A DNA stretch of 64,000 nucleotides from Paenibacillus montanisoli (GCF_003268025.1 NZ_QLUW01000005.1:397580-461579); one strand, 5' to 3'. Positions 8,682 to 16,320 are shown, counted from the first letter of the stretch. Notes: generated by a model from the letters alone, not told the origin. Numbers and translations are program-made.

Positions 8682-9354
8682 TTAACAACGTTGCTGCGAA
8701 AAAATCCGAAGTATTTCGTCACAATAGGTAACCGACTCCAAAATCTTATCACTGATTGGCTTCATAAGCTCTTTATTTGTTATGACTTCGGGCTTAATCT
8801 TAAATCCGTTCTGCATTCCGCCATTTTCGTAATCGTTATTTCCATTCTGACCACGATAGGCCAACTCTTCAAATACGTCGCCTTGTTCTTCATATAGCGA
8901 CTCAAGTTCATGAATAAAGATCATATCAGGGTTTAATTCCAATGCTCTGTTCAAGAATCCCCTTGAACAACCGTTTGTCCCTGCTATGCAAAGATAAGTT
9001 CCATGTACATTCCAAACGTTTAATGAAGAAACATGATCAAACGTTCCGTTTTGAAAGCTGTCAGCCCAATCCAAAAAGGCCTGTCTGCCAAAAGAATACT
9101 CGGCTGTGGCGGGCATCGTTATTAGCGAGGGGATATTCATAACCGCTTGTCTGTAAGCATCGGCCAATGTCGGGCGTTCTTTCGTATCTCCAACGAAAAT
9201 CAGTTCATGAAACTCGCTCGGAGAAAAACCAATAATTATATTCTCTGCTCTCACCAAGGCATTCCATCAAATATTCCATACAGCCGTGAAACCAGTAATT
9301 TTGACCAAGCATCCCCTCACAAAGCACCCTTGTGTTTGGCAACGCTTTTTTCAT
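8682..9354 (-). pseudogene. Disrupted gene (BtrH-N-like peptidase-fold protein), deletion and frameshift
   Basis: Two pieces in different frames look like one original protein. The first piece (9354 to 9205) has a good ribosome site and reads MKKALPNTRVLCEG, then HGCMEYLMECLG, then YNYWFFS before running out of frame. The second piece continues from about 9230 in another frame (EFHELIFVGDTKERPTLADAYRQA, then AFLDWADSFQNG and a C-terminal domain). The N-terminal C-x-G/H-G-C pattern is like BtrH N-terminal (cysteine-peptidase-like) proteins, and about 100 residues appear to be missing at the junction. The family name is tentative; the disruption itself is visible. Confidence 0.55.
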
Positions 9355-9361
9355 TTTCCTA

Positions 9362-9967
9362 TCACCTCTTTCGAGAATCAAGAATAAACATAGATGCGTC
9401 ATGGCCCATGAATAGTTTACTTCCCGTATAAAAAGTTTCGGATTGAATATCCCTGTATCCTATTTTGGTCATCATGTCGGCCAGCTCTGCTTGATTGAAT
9501 CCGTTATGAACGAGATCTGAATCGATTTTTTCATTTTTATTAAAATCTACGATTAGCAAATGCCCTCCTTCATTCAGAACCTCAAACAACCTTGATAAAA
9601 CGAATTCGACGTCAGGAATATGAAGCAGAACCTGAGCCATGAAAATGTAGTCGGCATGAAGCTCCGATAAGCCTTCCTTTTCAAAATCAAAGCATAATGT
9701 ATCTACATGCTGAAGATTAAAATCAGAAATTTTTTGCTCGATTTGATTAATCATGTTTGGCGATGTATCCAGAAAAAGCACCGAATTAAATTCGTTTAAC
9801 AAGTCCATTCCGACAAGACCGGTTCCACAGCCAAAATCGATGGCATTCTTGCTTTTAGCGTCAACTAAATAGTTGCGAATGGCATCCGATGATACCTTTG
9901 CAATTTGGATTCTTTCAGGAGTGTCATATAGGTTAGCTATCATATCGAACTTATCGGTATTTCCCAT
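9362..9967 (-). CDS. Class I SAM-dependent methyltransferase
   Basis: A 201-residue Rossmann-fold methyltransferase with motif I AIDFGCGTGLVGMDLL, an acidic residue ending beta-2 (VLFLDTSPNMI), motif post-II LCFDFEKEG and motif III GGHLLIVDFN. The start has GGAGGGATACG upstream. It ends 8 nt before the start of the broken gene, so the two were probably co-transcribed. The substrate (small molecule or protein) is not deducible. Confidence 0.85.
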   Translation of the reverse strand: MGNTDKFDMIANLYDTPERIQIAKVSSDAIRNYLVDAKSKNAIDFGCGTGLVGMDLLNEFNSVLFLDTSPNMINQIEQKISDFNLQHVDTLCFDFEKEGLSELHADYIFMAQVLLHIPDVEFVLSRLFEVLNEGGHLLIVDFNKNEKIDSDLVHNGFNQAELADMMTKIGYRDIQSETFYTGSKLFMGHDASMFILDSRKR

Positions 9968-10026
9968 CGTATCCCTCCATCCCTAGGCTTGTCTATTGAC
10001 TTAAATCAATGCGCGTAAACATTCCC

Positions 10027-10539
10027 TTAACGACGAGGCCGCTCTTCCGGCGTCGGGACGGCAGGCTCATTCTCTCCACCCATGCGGCGGCGCGACGTCT
10101 CCATTCGGCCGGTAGCCGGAATATGCTCCGCCACCTTTGCAAGGCCAAACACCGGCATGTTTCCATAAATACACTCATAATCGCCGGCACGGACTTTGTA
10201 GGTTTCATGGTAGATCCCGACTGTTCCATCGGTTCCGACACTGCGATTAAACTTCCGCCATGCCTGAAGATGCTGTCCGCCGCGGGCATACGCCTCAAGC
10301 TGCTCATACGAATCCCAATATTGGAGCAGATGCACGCTGCGCCACCCTACCATAAACTCGGTACCCCGGAAGCCGAGCTTCTTATTGGTATAAAGTTCTT
10401 TCAGCATCGGTCCCATTGCCAGAAACACGGGCAGCCACTTGTGTACAGCCCATAACCGATTGACGCGCATGCCAATTAGGAAAACGACGAAGTCGCCCTC
10501 TATACGAGCTGTGTATCTACCTGGTATTACTTTTCCCAT
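10027..10539 (-). CDS. DUF4188 domain-containing protein
   Basis: A 170-residue soluble protein of the DUF4188 family, often annotated as monooxygenase-like (dimeric alpha+beta barrel). The core GKVIPGRYTARIEGDFVVFLIGMRVN and LLQYWDSYEQLEAYAR segments are typical. The C-terminal tail is basic and disordered (METSRRRMGGENEP, EERPRR). ATG at 10539 is 9 nt from AGGAG; the earlier ATG at 10548 abuts the ribosome site. A palindrome matching the one before the neighbouring TetR gene lies just upstream, so TetR control is likely. Confidence 0.78.
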   Translation of the reverse strand: MGKVIPGRYTARIEGDFVVFLIGMRVNRLWAVHKWLPVFLAMGPMLKELYTNKKLGFRGTEFMVGWRSVHLLQYWDSYEQLEAYARGGQHLQAWRKFNRSVGTDGTVGIYHETYKVRAGDYECIYGNMPVFGLAKVAEHIPATGRMETSRRRMGGENEPAVPTPEERPRR

Positions 10540-10563
10540 TACCTTCATCTCCTTTAAACTTTT

Positions 10564-10581
10564 ATTTATTAATCAATAAAT
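10564..10581. promoter_or_regulatory. Palindromic operator copy 1 (DUF4188 promoter)
   Basis: ATTTATTAATCAATAAAT differs by one base from the perfect 18-bp palindrome in front of the TetR gene, and lies about 25 nt upstream of the DUF4188 start codon. It is interpreted as a binding site for the adjacent TetR-family repressor. Confidence 0.65.
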
Positions 10582-10609
10582 CAAAGCCTAAAAAGTTGGA
10601 GAAGGCTTG

Positions 10610-11122
10610 TTAGTCCTTCTCGCAGTAAGGTAAAAGCTCTGGCAGCTCCAGTACTTCCGACACTACCGTAGCCATCCCGATGCCAATGAAAGCAGACGCC
10701 TGAAAACCAGGCTGCGGTATTTGCGCTTGCTCGAATTTCTCCTTTACCACCTTATGGATATGGGCAAAGCCTTCCTGCACCTTCTTGCGAATGACTGGCT
10801 CAACCGTCGTAAAAGCCTGCATAGACAGCAATGTTTCGTCTCGGTGTGTTTCTAACAGCCCATAGAACGCTTCGCCCATCCGGTCCTGCAGGTGCTCAGT
10901 CGGCGCCTCAACCTCCCTGAATATGCCTGCAATACGATTGACGGATTGCTCCAAAACTGCAATGAACAGCTCTTCCTTCGTTTTAAAAAAATGAAACACA
11001 TACGGCTGAGTAACCCCCACTGCTTGAGCTATATGTGCCGTAGTAGTTTTATAATAACCCTGTTTGGCGAAGACGGATACTGCTGCTTCGATAATTTGCT
11101 GTTTGCGGTCCTCTTTAGCCAC
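10610..11122 (-). CDS. TetR/AcrR family transcriptional regulator
   Basis: A 170-residue repressor. The N-terminal helix-turn-helix is KQQIIEAAVSVFAKQGYYKTTTAHIAQAVGVTQPYVFHFF, split here as IIEAAVSVFAKQGY plus TTAHIAQAVGVTQPYVFHFF; the all-helical C-terminal ligand-binding domain is divergent, as usual. The GTG start at 11122 has GAGGAG upstream. A perfect palindrome lies just upstream and a near-copy precedes the downstream DUF4188 gene. Autoregulation and control of DUF4188 are therefore expected, in response to an unknown ligand. Confidence 0.9.
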   Translation of the reverse strand: MAKEDRKQQIIEAAVSVFAKQGYYKTTTAHIAQAVGVTQPYVFHFFKTKEELFIAVLEQSVNRIAGIFREVEAPTEHLQDRMGEAFYGLLETHRDETLLSMQAFTTVEPVIRKKVQEGFAHIHKVVKEKFEQAQIPQPGFQASAFIGIGMATVVSEVLELPELLPYCEKD

Positions 11123-11140
11123 TTCTCGAACTCCTCATTT

Positions 11141-11158
11141 ATTTATTAATTAATAAAT
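11141..11158. promoter_or_regulatory. Palindromic operator copy 2 (TetR promoter)
   Basis: ATTTATTAATTAATAAAT is an 18-bp perfect inverted repeat immediately upstream of the TetR-family gene, matching 17 of 18 bases of the site before the DUF4188 gene. Confidence 0.7.
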
Positions 11159-11188
11159 ACATGAAAGGATGGTAAATGTCAATAGTTC

Positions 11189-11210
11189 CCTTCCGCGTTA
11201 ATGCGGAAGG
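11189..11210. other. GC-rich hairpin downstream of the phosphotransferase gene
   Basis: Stem CCTTCCGC / GCGGAAGG with a 6-nt loop lies 25 nt beyond the stop of the leftward phosphotransferase gene. No U-run follows, so terminator activity is uncertain. Confidence 0.4.
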
Positions 11211-11234
11211 CTCCTCTACTCGCTCCTATTTCAT

Positions 11235-12131
11235 TTAACTAAATGCAATAGCATCCTGACCCATCAATGGTGAGCGCTCCAACAATTTCTTGATGATCCA
11301 GCCATCGTCACGAGTGCCTTCCTTCAAGTGCCTACATGCACCCTCAATGAGTCCCGCCCACCACATTGGCGTTAGCAACTCCCACTCCTCTGGCTCAAGG
11401 GGCGATACTTCATCGTAACCATAAACAACCTCGTCGTACTTTCCACGCCACGAGAGAGCAAAATCGCCGACTCTATGATCCCAATGCGCAAGTTCAAAGT
11501 CGAGAATACCGGATAGCTTTCCTTCTTGGAATCGTAAATTCCATGGTGTAAAATCACCGTGGATCACGATACCAGGGCGGGAATGAAGCTTCAGCCCCTC
11601 CACTCGTTTGCGAGCACGCTCTAGGTGCCACCGCAGGACTCGTATTTCCTCTGGTCTCTTCATTTCATTTTCTGAGAGCAATAGATCTAACTCGTCGTCA
11701 AAAAGAATCTCTTCACACCGCCGCCAATCCTTACGCTGTCCAATTCCGCTGAGCCCCCTGAGATCAGCGTGGAACCGAGCCATTAGGCGTCCCCTTGCAC
11801 GCTGTTCGGCTGCCGGATTCTCGACGGAAGGCGGTTCACCGTGAAGATAAGGGAACAACCCCCACATTTGACCCCCAAACTCAATCGGACCTTCAATGAC
11901 AGCTGCAACAGGCCAACCAAGCTCAGCAACGCTTTTGAGCAGACTCACCTCATACTGGATATCATCAATGTGAATTGCATTGGACCAGAGGCGTAAAACT
12001 AGGCGTTCGTTGTTAAAGTTTACAAGCCAATGCTGATTGAGTCTCCCTCCAAGCGGGGCGGCCACATTGATTTTAAACTTTTCTAAGATTTCATCATTTG
12101 GGAGCACCGGATCTGAACTCTTATTCACCAT
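11235..12131 (-). CDS. Aminoglycoside phosphotransferase (APH) family kinase
   Basis: A 298-residue protein-kinase-like small-molecule kinase. The catalytic loop is VIHGDFTPWNLRF (Brenner motif H-G-D-x-x-x-x-N), and the metal-binding motif is GILDFELAHWD (equivalent to DFG). An N-terminal Gly-rich segment GGRLNQHWLV and the lobe-1 NERLVLRLW follow family order. The family includes aminoglycoside kinases, homoserine kinase and choline kinase relatives, so resistance cannot be claimed from sequence alone. The start ATG at 12131 follows GGGGGAATGA. It appears monocistronic. Confidence 0.85.
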   Translation of the reverse strand: MVNKSSDPVLPNDEILEKFKINVAAPLGGRLNQHWLVNFNNERLVLRLWSNAIHIDDIQYEVSLLKSVAELGWPVAAVIEGPIEFGGQMWGLFPYLHGEPPSVENPAAEQRARGRLMARFHADLRGLSGIGQRKDWRRCEEILFDDELDLLLSENEMKRPEEIRVLRWHLERARKRVEGLKLHSRPGIVIHGDFTPWNLRFQEGKLSGILDFELAHWDHRVGDFALSWRGKYDEVVYGYDEVSPLEPEEWELLTPMWWAGLIEGACRHLKEGTRDDGWIIKKLLERSPLMGQDAIAFS

Positions 12132-12192
12132 TCATTCCCCCATATATTAAGTATTAATTTCATACCGTATCCTTTATAGAGCGAATTCGAAA

Positions 12193-12210
12193 GGCACCCG
12201 CTTGGGTGCC
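12193..12210 (-). terminator. Terminator after Gfo/Idh/MocA gene
   Basis: Stem GGCACCC / GGGTGCC with a 4-nt loop is followed on the minus strand by TTTCG. The U-run is short, so the signal is moderate. Confidence 0.5.
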
Positions 12211-12260
12211 CTGTTATGTTCTTGAATGATCCAACAATAAATATAACGCGGTTTAAACGC

Positions 12261-13160
12261 TTATTTAAGGGTTTGAACAACCTTCTCTGCAATTTGATGT
12301 CCTTGTAAATCTCGATCATAACCATCATAGGATTTTGATCCATTGTTTACTGCTTCAATAAAAGCTGAAACGACTCCATGAAAGCCTCTTTTATAAAGCG
12401 TTGGCTCCCAATCATTAGATCCGTAATTCAAAATTTGTCTATCTTTATGCGTAAAAATTTCGTTTACATTTTTTACAACCCTTGTTTCATTGCTGCTCAT
12501 AACTTCTACTTTTTCTTCTGAGGTCCCAGCTTCACGGTTCATAATTCCAATTGCTGTTCCTTGCTCGGATTCAAGCTGCAGGATGACGTGGTGCAACAAA
12601 CCATCCACTTGTTTTCCGCTTATCCTTATATTGTCAATTTTGTATGGAAACAAATAAAGCAAGGTGTCGATGACATGAATAAAGTCATCGAATACAAACG
12701 TACGTAAATCAGAGGCTTGATGACCACGATTTTTTTGCATAATGATCAAATTGGGGTTCTCTATTTCCTTCAATTTTTGATAAGGTGGCGCATACCGTCT
12801 ATTGAAGCCTGCCATCAATACTAAACCTTTGCTTTTCGCCTTCTCGACCAACCTTTTAGAAGATTCGCCATCGGAGGTAATAGGTTTATCAACATAAACA
12901 TGAACATCGTTATCGAGCAATTTATTTATAATCTCTTCATGAGAAGCAGTAGCAGAATGGACAAAAGCCGCTTTTATACCGCTTTTTAACAACTCATTCA
13001 TATCAGTATATGTATAGTTTATTTTGCACTTAGCTGCCGTTTCTCTTAAAACCTTTTCATTTCTAGTGCATATATATAGCTCAATCCCTTCCATTTGCGT
13101 TAATACCGGAAGGTAAGCTTTCTTAGCAATATCTCCAATACCAATCATTCCGATTTTCAT
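12261..13160 (-). CDS. Gfo/Idh/MocA family oxidoreductase
   Basis: A 299-residue NAD(P)-dependent oxidoreductase. The N-terminal dinucleotide-binding motif is MIGIGDIAKKAYLPVL. The family's conserved catalytic segment follows as VYVDKPITSDGESS (usual EKP replaced by DKP), and a GFNRRYAPPY segment starts the C-terminal domain. Substrates in the family are sugars, inositols and related polyols. GGAGGTGATATA precedes the start. It and the epimerase gene read the same way but are separated by a hairpin and a short gap, so they may be separate units. Confidence 0.85.
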   Translation of the reverse strand: MKIGMIGIGDIAKKAYLPVLTQMEGIELYICTRNEKVLRETAAKCKINYTYTDMNELLKSGIKAAFVHSATASHEEIINKLLDNDVHVYVDKPITSDGESSKRLVEKAKSKGLVLMAGFNRRYAPPYQKLKEIENPNLIIMQKNRGHQASDLRTFVFDDFIHVIDTLLYLFPYKIDNIRISGKQVDGLLHHVILQLESEQGTAIGIMNREAGTSEEKVEVMSSNETRVVKNVNEIFTHKDRQILNYGSNDWEPTLYKRGFHGVVSAFIEAVNNGSKSYDGYDRDLQGHQIAEKVVQTLK

Positions 13161-13181
13161 TATATCACCTCCGCGTTTTCC

Positions 13182-13196
13182 GTAACGGCAAGTTTT
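13182..13196. repeat. Inverted-repeat arm left of the epimerase gene
   Basis: GTAACGGCAAGTTTT is the exact reverse complement of AAAACTTGCCGTTAC at 14382-14396, which runs into the leftmost rlmH-end-like repeat. The pair brackets the epimerase gene. Exact 15-base matches can arise by chance in 64 kb, but the position next to the attachment-like site is suggestive. Confidence 0.4.
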
Positions 13197-13197
13197 T

Positions 13198-13222
13198 AGG
13201 CCGTCCTTCGGCGGGACGGCCT
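13198..13222. other. GC-rich hairpin
   Basis: Stem AGGCCGTCC / GGACGGCCT lies between the epimerase 3' end and the oxidoreductase start. There is no U-run on the minus strand and only TTATATTT on the plus strand. It may act as an imperfect terminator. Confidence 0.4.
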
Positions 13223-13262
13223 AATTATATTTGAGAGGCAACGAATACTGTTTTGTTGTGAA

Positions 13263-14279
13263 CTATTCTGATATGGATGCCGCAGCTATCTGCAATGCAT
13301 GAATCACCTTATCGCACCAAATATCGAACTCTTTATCTTCCTTCTGATGCTCAGGATGGGATAGTATATAGTCCACAGTACGCTTAATCCCTTGGTCAAA
13401 GCGCGTTGTTGCTACAAAGCCGGGAACTAGTCTTTTCAGCTTAGAATTATCGAAGACAACGGAATTCGCCTTATCGCCGATTAATCCACCCCGATAATCC
13501 TGTTTGCTGCAGGCAGCCAAGAACTCAGACGAAACATGGACCGCTTGAAGCTTTATGCCAAGAGCGTCGGCTATCGCCTCGTAGACTTGATTCCAAGTAA
13601 CGGTTTCATCGGAGGTAATGTGAACGGATTCCCCAATAGCATGAATATTGCCCATTAAACCGATGAAGCCTTTTGCAAAATCGCTGCTGTGAGTCATCGT
13701 CCAAAGGGAAGTTCCGTCTCCATGAATAATCACGGGTTTGTTTTCCAGCATGCGTTTGGCTACTTGCCAGCTTCCATTTTTCCCATGCACGCCAAGTGGT
13801 ATGGAACGTTCATCATAGGTGTGACTTGGCCTCACGATAGTAATGGGGAAGCCCTCATCACGGTATTGCTTCATCAAATATTCTTCGCAAGCGATCTTGT
13901 TTCTGGAATATTCCCAATAGGGATTAGAAAGTGGAGTGCTTTCCGTAATGCGATAATCCGATAGAGGTTTTTGGTAAGCAGAAGCGGAACTAATAAAAAT
14001 AAACTGCTTCGTTTTACCGTGGAATAAACGGTAGTCTCTTTCCAATTGCTCGGGATGAAAAGCGATAAAATCCGCCACGACATCAAAGTTCAAGTTATGG
14101 ATTAGCTGCGATACTTTTTCTTCGTCGTTGATATCCGCTTGAAGAATTTTCACGTTAGCCGGAAGGCTCGCGTTTCGATTGCCTCTGTTAAGAAGGTACA
14201 GTTCACACCCTTCTTCCGATAACTGCTTAGTGATTGCCGAACTAATCGTTCCCGTGCCTCCAATAAATAACGCTTTCAT
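13263..14279 (-). CDS. NAD-dependent epimerase/dehydratase (extended SDR)
   Basis: A 338-residue Rossmann protein with the N-terminal motif FIGGTGTISSAI (GxxGxxG-like), the acidic residue region LLNRGN, and a YxxxK-type catalytic pair in YSRNKIACEEYLM preceded by FISSASAYQ. These place it in the extended short-chain dehydrogenases that act on nucleotide sugars or related substrates. ATG at 14279 lies 6 nt from GGAGGTGTG; an upstream ATG at 14294 is less likely. It is bracketed by a 15-bp inverted repeat and lies beside the leftmost rlmH-end repeat. Confidence 0.85.
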   Translation of the reverse strand: MKALFIGGTGTISSAITKQLSEEGCELYLLNRGNRNASLPANVKILQADINDEEKVSQLIHNLNFDVVADFIAFHPEQLERDYRLFHGKTKQFIFISSASAYQKPLSDYRITESTPLSNPYWEYSRNKIACEEYLMKQYRDEGFPITIVRPSHTYDERSIPLGVHGKNGSWQVAKRMLENKPVIIHGDGTSLWTMTHSSDFAKGFIGLMGNIHAIGESVHITSDETVTWNQVYEAIADALGIKLQAVHVSSEFLAACSKQDYRGGLIGDKANSVVFDNSKLKRLVPGFVATTRFDQGIKRTVDYILSHPEHQKEDKEFDIWCDKVIHALQIAAASISE

Positions 14280-14381
14280 ATCACACCTCCGCAAGAATGA
14301 AAAGTATAGCTCATGTCCTATCGTGCATATGTAGACATTACTAGTATTCTATCTGGGATTCGCTACTCCTTTATGGTGAAT

Positions 14382-14410
14382 AAAACTTGCCGTTACTTAT
14401 GATACGGTTC
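14382..14410 (-). repeat. rlmH 3'-end-like attachment repeat, copy 4
   Basis: Read on the minus strand, this contains GGA followed by GAACCGTATCATAAGTAA, which translates G-E-P-Y-H-K-stop, exactly the C terminus of RlmH. It has the same orientation as the true rlmH end at 18 kb. Its outer half (14382-14396) is the right arm of the inverted repeat around the epimerase gene. Confidence 0.6.
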
Positions 14411-14562
14411 TCCGCAAAGATAAAGAAACTGAAACCCGCTACGCAGTTCATAACGGTTTTCAGTTTACTTATTCCGAATTAGTTCAACTTCAGCATGTCC
14501 ATATGATCCTGAATCGCATGAGCCTACATCTTGGCTACTACATGTAGATTCTCGTGCATACT

Positions 14563-14988
14563 CTACGCTCTGTAGTAATCGCCTTTCCAATCTTTAATTG
14601 CTTTTTTAATATCATTTGGGCTTAAACTTTCCGATACCGCTTTTTTACAAAGTTCAACGAATTCTCTATCACTAGCAAAACGCAGCGCAATAACTTGTTG
14701 AAGTGTAAGCCTTGAATCCAGCGTTTGTCCTGTTAGCACATAGTGGCGCAAGTTTTCTTCCGCTCTGATCGCCCGATCCTGAGCTTTCATTGGATAATTT
14801 CTGATAACAAAAAAGTTAATAGTAATGAGATACACAAAAGTAAGCAGCATAAGAATGCTAGAGAGACTTAGTCCCTCTTTGATTACATAAAAGATGTTTG
14901 CCACTAACATAGCCAGCAATACTAAAGGTAAAAAGTAGTGAAATGGCGGATGATATCTGCGATGATTAGCTAAATTTTGTTTTGTCAT
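14563..14988 (-). CDS. DUF6526 family membrane protein
   Basis: A 141-residue protein with a short N-terminal NHRRYHPPFHYF motif, two hydrophobic helices (FLPLVLLAMLVANIFYVI and SSILMLLTFVYLITINFFVI) and a soluble helical C-terminal half. This matches the DUF6526 layout, and the function is unknown. ATG 14988 is 7 nt from AGGAG; the ATG at 14994 is too close. It lies in the block bounded by rlmH-end repeats at 14.4 and 16.1 kb. Confidence 0.7.
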   Translation of the reverse strand: MTKQNLANHRRYHPPFHYFLPLVLLAMLVANIFYVIKEGLSLSSILMLLTFVYLITINFFVIRNYPMKAQDRAIRAEENLRHYVLTGQTLDSRLTLQQVIALRFASDREFVELCKKAVSESLSPNDIKKAIKDWKGDYYRA

Positions 14989-15028
14989 GATCATTCTCCT
15001 CTTTTCAATCTTTCAGAAAACACATTTT

Positions 15029-15493
15029 TTAGACATTTAGTTCCAGGTATTTCTTTAAGTTGCCACCTAAAGAACTGCTCCAGCCATTATTATGATTTTC
15101 AGCTTCATCCTTTGTAGAGAAGTTCTCATGCGTGACTAATAGTTCAGTTCCTTCACCTTGTTCAAGAAATACGATTGTAACAACCGTATCCGCCTGATCC
15201 TCGCCAGAGCCTTCATGCTCCCACTTCCAAGTAAAGACTAGCTTCTCATTAGGGATAACCGATAAATAGTTGCCGCCAATTATATGATTTGATCCATTAG
15301 GAGCTAGCATGATGAAACGGTAGCCTCCTCCTTCAACAACATCCATTCGATCAATGGTAGTTGTGAAACCTTCCGGGCCCCACCATTGCTTCAACAGTTC
15401 TTGTTTCGTCCACGCTTGAAATACTCTTTCTCTATTAGCCTTATAGCTATAATTGATTTGTAGTGTAAATTTGTCTGCTTGCATTGTAATCAT
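15029..15493 (-). CDS. SRPBCC (AHSA1/START-like) domain protein
   Basis: A 154-residue single-domain protein of the Aha1/SRPBCC superfamily. It begins LQINYSYKANRERVFQAWT, followed by the characteristic KQWWGPEGFTT and later FTWKWEHEGS and GWSSSLGGNLKKYLE. These helix-grip folds bind hydrophobic ligands. It is preceded by an ArsR-family gene with 15 nt between them, a very common pairing in Gram-positives that forms a small autoregulated operon. Confidence 0.87.
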   Translation of the reverse strand: MITMQADKFTLQINYSYKANRERVFQAWTKQELLKQWWGPEGFTTTIDRMDVVEGGGYRFIMLAPNGSNHIIGGNYLSVIPNEKLVFTWKWEHEGSGEDQADTVVTIVFLEQGEGTELLVTHENFSTKDEAENHNNGWSSSLGGNLKKYLELNV

Positions 15494-15508
15494 AATTATT
15501 TAGCTCCT

Positions 15509-15850
15509 TTATTCATATGTCGTATCTTGGTCCAGAAAGCGTTCGAGCCTCGATAGTTGCGAAGTCCAGAATTGCCGTAAATCCGTTAACCATTCATTGG
15601 CACAGTCAATTGATGCTGGATTTAAATAAAAATAGCGAAACCTCCCCTCTTTCCGCACTGAAACTAAGCCAGCTTTTTCTAAAACCTTCAAATGCTTTGA
15701 TACTGCAGGTAAAGACATTTCGAAAGGCTCGGCTAGTTTCATGACTGTCATCTCGCCTTTGGCTAACTGTGTAATTATTGCTCGTCTCGTCGGATCGGAA
15801 AGAACTGAAAAGACATTATTCAAAATTTCACCATCACGACACTTAACCAT
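15509..15850 (-). CDS. ArsR/SmtB-family winged-helix repressor
   Basis: A 113-residue regulator with SVLSDPTRRAIITQLAKGEMTVMKLAEPF, here broken as SDPTRRAIITQLAKGE plus the recognition helix SLPAVSKHLKVLEKAGLV and wing VRKEGRFRYFYL. No metal-binding Cys pair is seen, so it is probably not a metal sensor. A 16-bp dyad overlaps the ATG at 15850. If that is its operator, the true start may be the in-frame TTG at 15823, which has GGTGA upstream. It heads the operon with the SRPBCC gene. Confidence 0.87.
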   Translation of the reverse strand: MVKCRDGEILNNVFSVLSDPTRRAIITQLAKGEMTVMKLAEPFEMSLPAVSKHLKVLEKAGLVSVRKEGRFRYFYLNPASIDCANEWLTDLRQFWTSQLSRLERFLDQDTTYE

Positions 15851-15858
15851 GTGGTTAA
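15843..15858. promoter_or_regulatory. Dyad overlapping the ArsR start, candidate operator
   Basis: TTAACCATGTGGTTAA has 7-bp inverted arms around a 2-bp centre. It lies across the first ATG of the ArsR-family gene and is a plausible autoregulatory site. Confidence 0.45.
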
Positions 15859-15989
15859 ATGTATCATTTGTCTATTCGCTTGTCAATCTATTCACATTTC
15901 TAATACTGGCTCCACATTAAATGATTCTCAATTTGTAACAAAAAATTGCATGCTGGTCTATTGGATCACAGGAGCGCTCAAAATTTTCG

Positions 15990-16033
15990 TTTTAAAATAA
16001 ACAAAGCGATCTTCCAGTGACGAAAGATCGCTT
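15990..16033 (-). terminator. Terminator following the leftward fragment
   Basis: A 10-bp stem AAGCGATCTT / AAGATCGCTT is followed on the minus strand by TGTTTATTTTAAAA. It appears to be the original terminator of the gene whose tail survives at 16053-16140. Confidence 0.65.
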
Positions 16034-16052
16034 CTTCCCAACTCTATTCAAC

Positions 16053-16140
16053 TCAGTCCCCTTTGCGGAACAGCGGCACGACCTCTCCGTAGGTGGAGAC
16101 GCCGTAGTTGGCCAGATCGCCGATCTCCGTGCCCGTCAAA
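16053..16140 (-). pseudogene. C-terminal remnant of an unidentified protein
   Basis: Immediately after repeat copy 3 the minus strand reads LTGTEIGDLANYGVSTYGEV and a short tail ending KGD-stop, then its own terminator. Codon use and composition look like real coding sequence, but no start or upstream portion exists: it is cut at the repeat. The parent family is not recognised. Confidence 0.5.
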
Positions 16141-16170
16141 AATTTGCGTCATTTGTGGTACGGTTCACCG
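16141..16170 (-). repeat. rlmH 3'-end-like attachment repeat, copy 3
   Basis: These 30 bp match the rlmH end at 17990-18019 at 28 of 30 positions in the same orientation. On the minus strand they read GAACCGTACCACAAATGA, coding E-P-Y-H-K-stop. The two differences are silent third-position changes in Tyr and His codons. Confidence 0.75.
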
Positions 16171-16171
16171 T

Positions 16172-16300
16172 ATGGACTCTTCATACTTCTTCGTGACGTT
16201 CTCCAAACGTATTACGCTCATGGCAACCACCCTTCTGGTTTCAACGCTAGGCATTTTTTTATTGTCCTCTTTGATTGTGTCAAAAGTTCGATCTACTTAT
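16172..16300 (+). pseudogene. N-terminal remnant of a membrane protein
   Basis: A plus-strand open frame begins MDSSYFFVTFSKRITLMATT and continues with a single hydrophobic helix (LLVSTLGIFLLSSLIV), then is cut at repeat copy 2, after which the frame reads the repeat and meaningless sequence. It resembles the first transmembrane segment of a sensor or transporter accessory protein, but the parent cannot be named. Confidence 0.45.
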
Positions 16301-16320
16301 GATATGGTTCAGTTACCGCG
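16290..16320 (-). repeat. rlmH 3'-end-like attachment repeat, copy 2
   Basis: On the minus strand this contains GAACCATATCATAAGTAG, coding E-P-Y-H-K-stop, preceded by GCCGCGGTAACT, which partly mirrors the CGCGGT upstream of the true rlmH end. It is more diverged than copy 3 but has the same core and orientation. Confidence 0.6.

Noticed and set aside
9205..9257. Independent start for the 191-residue open frame at 9257
   Set aside because: It begins inside the N-terminal piece of the broken gene in another frame and has no ribosome site.
11235..12131. Claim of aminoglycoside resistance
   Set aside because: The APH fold is shared by many metabolic kinases and no subgroup-specific motif was recognised.
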